Below the pieces are notes generated by a model, which saw only the letters and a program-made list of their open reading frames with translations, had not been told where the DNA came from and searched no databases. From Branchiostoma floridae (lineage: Eukaryota > Chordata > Leptocardii > Amphioxiformes > Branchiostomatidae), in the NCBI RefSeq assembly GCF_000003815.2, contig NC_049979.1, positions 18,781,797 through 18,815,511 on the forward strand: a stretch of DNA of 33,715 nt, in the 5' to 3' direction. The translations under genes were made by a program, and so were the position numbers. Positions 29,440 through 33,715 of the stretch are shown in pieces (within the stretch, counting starts at the first letter, position 1; each line of letters starts with the position of its first letter).

Positions 29440-29545
29440 GCATGGCGTGACGTTGCGCATCATTTCTAGGGGGTCTGGGTCCCAGAAAATTTTTAAATCC
29501 AGACCCTCTGAAACACTATTTCCTGCATTTTGCTTGTAGACTAAG
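29440..29545 (+). repeat. Unit of the GGGTCC/TGCAGGAAAT repeat
   Basis: Holds CCAGACCCTCTGAAACACT and ATTTCCTGCATTTTGCTTGT, matching the clusters at 20.4-21.1 and 22.5-22.8 kb. Confidence 0.5.
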
Positions 29546-30712
29546 CTGCTCAATGGCACCTGTTTTGGTGAAGAAGAACACATGGGTTTTAGTTTTTTTA
29601 TATCTTTACATATCAATTTTGTCTGTCCCAGGGGACGGAATGGGGAAAACTTTTCCAGTCCCCAGCTGCAAAATTCCTTCAAAGGACCGAAGGAAAGGTG
29701 CTGACTACAACCCTGTGTCATAGATATAAAAAAGAATACTTGAAGTGTAAAACCGCAAAACTGCTACAAATACAACAGCCAACAGACCAACTCCTCTACT
29801 ATAGCCTAGAGCCAACATGTCCCCCAAACGCCCAAGGAAATTCTACAACAGGCCCCGAGTCGTGCGGTTGAAATTATTATTGACGAATGAAGACCTTTAT
29901 TGCACATTTTTGCCACACCGGGCTAAGAACAGGTCAGTACAAGACTTGTTGAAAAGATTCAGATAACTGATACAAAATGAAGTTGGATACATTCAACTTC
30001 TCCTGGCTTTTCTGTCATACTCATAGTGAAGATAAATTGTTGTTTATTGCAAATTCTTGCCCGTGGTTTGTCTATTTGCATTAGGAATATGAATTTTTCT
30101 ACAGCACTTAGGTGTGTGAAATAAGGAAATAGGTTTCGTCTGCACTATACTACAAAATGACATTCATCCTCTATTCTTGAGAAGGAATGTGTGACCCTCC
30201 TAATTTGCATAGGCCATAAAGATGAAAGTCAGGCCTGGCATCTAGACTTTACTTTTTGGATTAGCTGCTAAGGTGTGGACCACCCAGTTTGGTTTTTCTT
30301 TTACCAACAAGGCTAGTAGAAACAAGGTAAGATTCTAGAGCTTAGAAACAAAACTTACCACAATGTACAGCTGCGACCCAACACTATATTAAGGGTGTGA
30401 CCTGTCCTGTGGTACTTCATGTTGTTGTGTAAGGCTGTCCCAACATCTATGCCCAGATGTTGGCAGTGATGTGAAATGCAGTTGGCAGTGTTTAAGAGAT
30501 TTTTGCCACCCATGAGGTAAAGTTTGAATGCTCTTGACTTTGGTCCTGGCTAGGGGTGGGTATTGGTACAGAATACAGGTGATGACCAGGTCCAGACCTG
30601 AACCTGGACCTAACTGTTAAGTACTAGTACCCAAATATGCTGTGTTGTAGCCTAATAATAATTGTACTTGTAGAAGTGACACATGCGAGGTGCCCAGGAC
30701 TTATTGGATAGT
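29546..30712. other. No gene seen; LINE 3' tails possible
   Basis: TGAAGACCTTTATTGCACAT (about 29888) and TTTATTGCAAATTCTTG (about 30044) read on the minus strand as AATAAA-containing tails, as in LINE 3' UTRs. No coding part is attached. Confidence 0.3.
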
Positions 30713-30800
30713 TGTAAAAGTGACACCAATATGGAATCCATGAGTGTGGTTACCAACTTTGTTGGTGATGCCAGTCTACCACACTAGTGTCACTTTTATC
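30713..30800 (+). repeat. Short inverted repeat (AAAAGTGACAC ends)
   Basis: TTGTAAAAGTGACAC at the left pairs with GTGTCACTTTTA at the right, about 90 bases end to end. Probably a small MITE; no target duplication was seen. Confidence 0.45.
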
Positions 30801-30831
30801 ACACCAGTTCTTGTCTTGAATACAGGAATGA

Positions 30832-31263
30832 ATTTCTTGTAGGGCTGTGTACCTAAATACCCGTACCTGTATTGTACGTAAAAAAATGTTTAAGTACAGG
30901 TCCGGACCTAAACATCTGTGTACCTGTACATGTACCTAAATAAATTAAATCACTATCAAACACTACTTTTTAAGACTGATAGACAAGTAAATCCTGAATC
31001 AACAATGACAATGGTGATAATCTTGCAGTTGAAACTTAAGAAAACTTGCAGAAGAAATTGTTTTGAGATTCAAACATGTAATTCCAAGTACAAAGATGAC
31101 AATTTATCACTACCGTAAGACAGTTACTGAGTTAGGTACATGTTAACTTGCATATACTTGGTTAAACTTTTTTAGGTACAGGTGCAGGTCCGGACCTGTA
31201 CCTAAACCCGTGTACCTGTACCTGTACCTGTAATTTGTTTAGGTACACAGCCCTAATGCCTTG
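30832..31263 (+). mobile_element. 416 bp hAT-like MITE rich in AGGTAC units
   Basis: The element at 30840-31255 has ends TAGGGCTGTGTACCTAAA and its complement. Flanking 8-mers ATTTCTTG and ATGCCTTG match at 6 of 8 positions, fitting an aged hAT-type duplication. Both subterminal regions are made of GTACCTGTACC-like units, including GGTCCGGACC palindromes, possibly repeated transposase-binding sites. Confidence 0.65.
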
Positions 31264-31574
31264 CTAGCTCTGATACCATAGTTTGTCCCTTTCTTGTTAC
31301 AACATTTATCACTGAACTGAAACTGAATGGTGCCAATTTTTGAAAATGTAGTTTTTTTTTTCCACCTATCTTGTTTTTTTTCCGCAGTCTGCAGAAGATG
31401 TCATCCATAAAATTTACTTGCTGTGGCCTTACGAGAAAAAAAAATGGGTACCTGATGAGTGTAATACCAGACAGGGTGTTTTCAGTTTGGGCGGTATTTT
31501 TAATTTCACTCACTATCCATTGTTTGATTATACTGCTGCTCTGTTCCCTGATGCAGGGCAGCAGGGGTAGGCAG

Positions 31575-31810
31575 CAGTCAGTTAGTCTTCACACTGCTCT
31601 TCCATGCGGCTGAGCTGCTCTGTCCAGTGGGTCAACCCCGGCGCTGTGAGACTGCACACCTTCATGTCCCTCCTAACACACTCCATCTAATAAGTTTTTC
31701 TCGGTCTACCACGACCCCTGTTGCCTGACACTTTCAGTTTGGTGATGGTGTTACTAGTGATGCAGTCACTTGATCTTTCTACGTGTCCAAATTGATGAAA
31801 CTATGGTATG
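31575..31810 (-). mobile_element. LINE ORF2 C-terminal fragment
   Basis: The minus strand encodes QFGHVERSSDCIT, NRGRGRPRKTY, a stop, ECVRRDMKVCSLT and THWTEQLSR. This matches the FGHVER, GRGRPRKTW, RRDMK, W tail common to many LINE ORF2 proteins. A stop codon replaces the usual tryptophan position. Confidence 0.7.
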
Positions 31811-32177
31811 GTGCAATTTGGAGTTTTAACATGCTAACAAAAGCCATGCTGTACTGCAAGTACATTTTGAGCGGGGGAATTTTGAGAACATTATTCACTG
31901 TTGTCATCTGATTTTTGTGGTGTGTTTGTTAACAAAGCTGATCCGGAAGACTCTGAAGTATTGAGTCTGTACGCTATACATCTATCCTGCACAACACACA
32001 AAGGAGGCTACACAAGTATAGGCTTTAGCGAAATACATATGGGTATGAATCTTTCTACAAAAACAGTGTATCAATGAATACACAACTTTAAAAGTTGAAT
32101 GTGGCTATTGTATAGCCGGCATTTGGGCTAAAAAAAACACTGATGTGCATTTTGTACGATGGTGGTAACACCTGGGT
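31811..32177. other. No gene seen
   Basis: No exon or repeat recognised. Confidence 0.35.
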
Positions 32178-32768
32178 GCCTTAGCTGATGAAATTCGTAC
32201 GAATCTTATGTGATACGCATGAATCACTATGCAAAAATGTGCGAACCTCATGTGATACGCACAGATCTTCTGTGATACGCACAAACCTTATGCAAACCAC
32301 CTGACCGCTATATATGTTGGAGAAGGTATGTTTCTGAGTGTTTCTAGTATTTCTACCCATGATATTTTTATCCCAAACCATGGAATGGACAATGCGCTAT
32401 CTCAAAGAAATATTTGATAGCCTGTGAGCTACACTTAAGCTTCATTGCGACGTGTCAGATCATATTTTGCCTTCTCCGAAGATCGAGCCCGCCATCTTGA
32501 ATATCCTGCTCCATCAGTCAAGCGACCTCGGCAGTGGTCGGCCGATTTTCGTAAGGTTCGTGCTTATTATGTAAGATTCGTGTATGTCACATACTAGTAG
32601 TAATTTGTGCGAATCACATAAGGTTTGTTCATTTTCGGATACTCTGTAGTGATTACTGCGGTTTTCATAAGATTCGTGCATTTTTGCATAGCGATTCGTC
32701 CGTATCACGTAAGATTTGTACGAGTTTCATAAGGTTTGTGCAAATGCTTACTAGGTAAGCACCCCTCG
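32178..32768 (+). repeat. Inverted pair of degenerate ~25-30 bp arrays
   Basis: The left block (about 32178-32296) repeats TATGTGATACGCA.GAATC-like units. The right block (about 32545-32768) carries the same units on the other strand (CATAAGATTCGTGCA, GCATAGCGATTCGT, CACATAAGG). Outer ends GGGTGC and GCACCC are complementary, so the whole resembles a ~600 bp fold-back element with array-like arms. Confidence 0.6.
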
Positions 32769-33353
32769 GAAATGCAGATCCCTGGAAATCTTTTGAATAG
32801 GTATTGTTATGTAATTAAAGGTCTACTAGGCAGTTATTTGCGCTTCAAACTGAAAACAAAAAATCCATTTTTCGGTCATTTCTTTATATAGTTAGTTGAA
32901 TCAAGCCTACCACGTTACGGAACACTATTCAAGGCATGTCAGGAGTCGATATTTTCCCCGTGCGAGCGCTTTTGAAAACCTGGGAATCTGCATGCCCGCG
33001 CTGGGTTTCAGCCATTTTGTTTCTTCACCGACGAAACCCGAGTAGTCCCGAGTCTGCCCGAGCCTACCCGGAGATTTTGTTTCACAAGCGAGTCATGACG
33101 TCACGCACCCGGAACTCACCGGAGATTCCCGACCAATAACCTATGATGATTGATTCTTGTTTGAATTCTCACCAGTGCCTAACTAGGGGGGTCAACAAGT
33201 TACAGCGCGCATAGGACGAAATGTTTGTAGGCTAATTCTCTATGTTGCAAACGTGAAATAATGACACAAAAGTGTCAAAAAGTGTCAAAAAGTAGTAGTA
33301 AATCTGAGATTTCTTAGTTCTAGAATATTTCAAATTTGAGCGCAAAAAACTGC
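32769..33353. other. No gene seen
   Basis: Open frame 32936-33139 has no domain; a CGAGT-rich degenerate stretch (33040-33120) and short AAAAGTGTCA repeats (about 33266-33292) occur. Confidence 0.35.
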
Positions 33354-33395
33354 GTAGTAGACCTTTATTTTTTTTAGTAGACCTTTATTTTTTTA
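33354..33395 (+). repeat. Short tandem duplication
   Basis: TAGTAGACCTTTATTTTTTT occurs twice in a row. Confidence 0.7.
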
Positions 33396-33441
33396 AGATT
33401 GAAAGTGATTGTCCCACTGACATCTGTCATACATGTACTAG

Positions 33442-33600
33442 TACTTTAAATGCATTTTAGTTTGCGGGGATTAAATTTCATGGTAGCAGGAAAATGAAGT
33501 GTTTTTATGTTCCTGAGTTTGGTGGTTTTGAATTCGCGATAGCACCATCCCACGAACTTTACATCCCACGAAAAAGTTAAATGCATTTACACTTACTGTA
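33442..33600 (+). mobile_element. Second MITE of the TAAATGCATTT family
   Basis: TACTTTAAATGCATTTTAGT at the left pairs with TTAAATGCATTTACACTTAC at the right; the interior GCGGGGATTAAATTTC matches the copy at 29178-29349. Confidence 0.55.
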
Positions 33601-33715
33601 TTGTAGTCACATACTTGGTATTTCAGCACCACTACAAAATGCCAGTTTGAAACCAGCTGCCTGTTTCTAGCAAGGATGCTACAAAATGGACAGAGCAGTC
33701 TTTAGATTTGACTTC

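Overview
The window looks like a draft-assembly piece of an invertebrate chordate genome, most likely an amphioxus (Branchiostoma). The evidence is spliced genes with short GT-AG introns, lineage-style domain shuffling (Ly6 joined to CUB; cadherin, EGF and Ig domains on a receptor tyrosine kinase), a METTL27-like gene, and very dense LINE remnants, fold-back MITEs and minisatellites. A 320-base run of N marks a scaffold gap. There are no bacterial-type operons, CRISPR arrays or rRNA genes.

Layout. (1) 1.3-2.3 kb, plus strand: a two-exon Ly6/uPAR-type GPI-anchored protein. (2) 4.35-6.77 kb, plus strand: a six-exon paralogue of that gene in which the GPI tail is replaced by a complete CUB domain, giving a predicted secreted Ly6-CUB protein of 241 residues. 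An old RTE-like LINE end lies in its first intron and a duplicated block rich in ATTGG boxes lies upstream. (3) 8.35-11.06 kb, minus strand: a 2.7 kb intronless receptor tyrosine kinase (signal peptide, cadherin-like domain, unknown segment, EGF, Ig, EGF, EGF, membrane segment, kinase). The kinase is intact but the ectodomain carries three frameshifts and one stop, so it is a retrocopy or pseudogene, or an error-rich assembly. (4) 14.4-16.1 kb, plus strand: the 3' exons of a METTL27/WBSCR27-like methyltransferase. One coding exon is split by a 267 bp transposon with an intact target-site duplication. Two copies of a ~0.85-1.4 kb repeat flank this gene.

(5) 18-33.7 kb is largely a transposon graveyard: truncated LINE ORF2 ends of several kinds, fold-back MITE families, a 37 bp minisatellite built on GACGTC palindromes, a hAT-like element and inverted arrays. 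The only hint of a host gene here is a weak pair of phase-compatible exons (24.8 and 27.6 kb) resembling the N terminus of a class IIa histone deacetylase.

The most unusual signals are: three tiny fold-back insertions (23, 30 and 36 bp), each with the same CAAGGAG termini and a perfect 8 bp target-site duplication; the transposon disrupting the METTL27-like exon; the Ly6-CUB fusion beside its GPI-anchored relative; and the cadherin-EGF-Ig receptor kinase. Gene calls rest on reading splice sites and domains by eye; no similarity search was possible.
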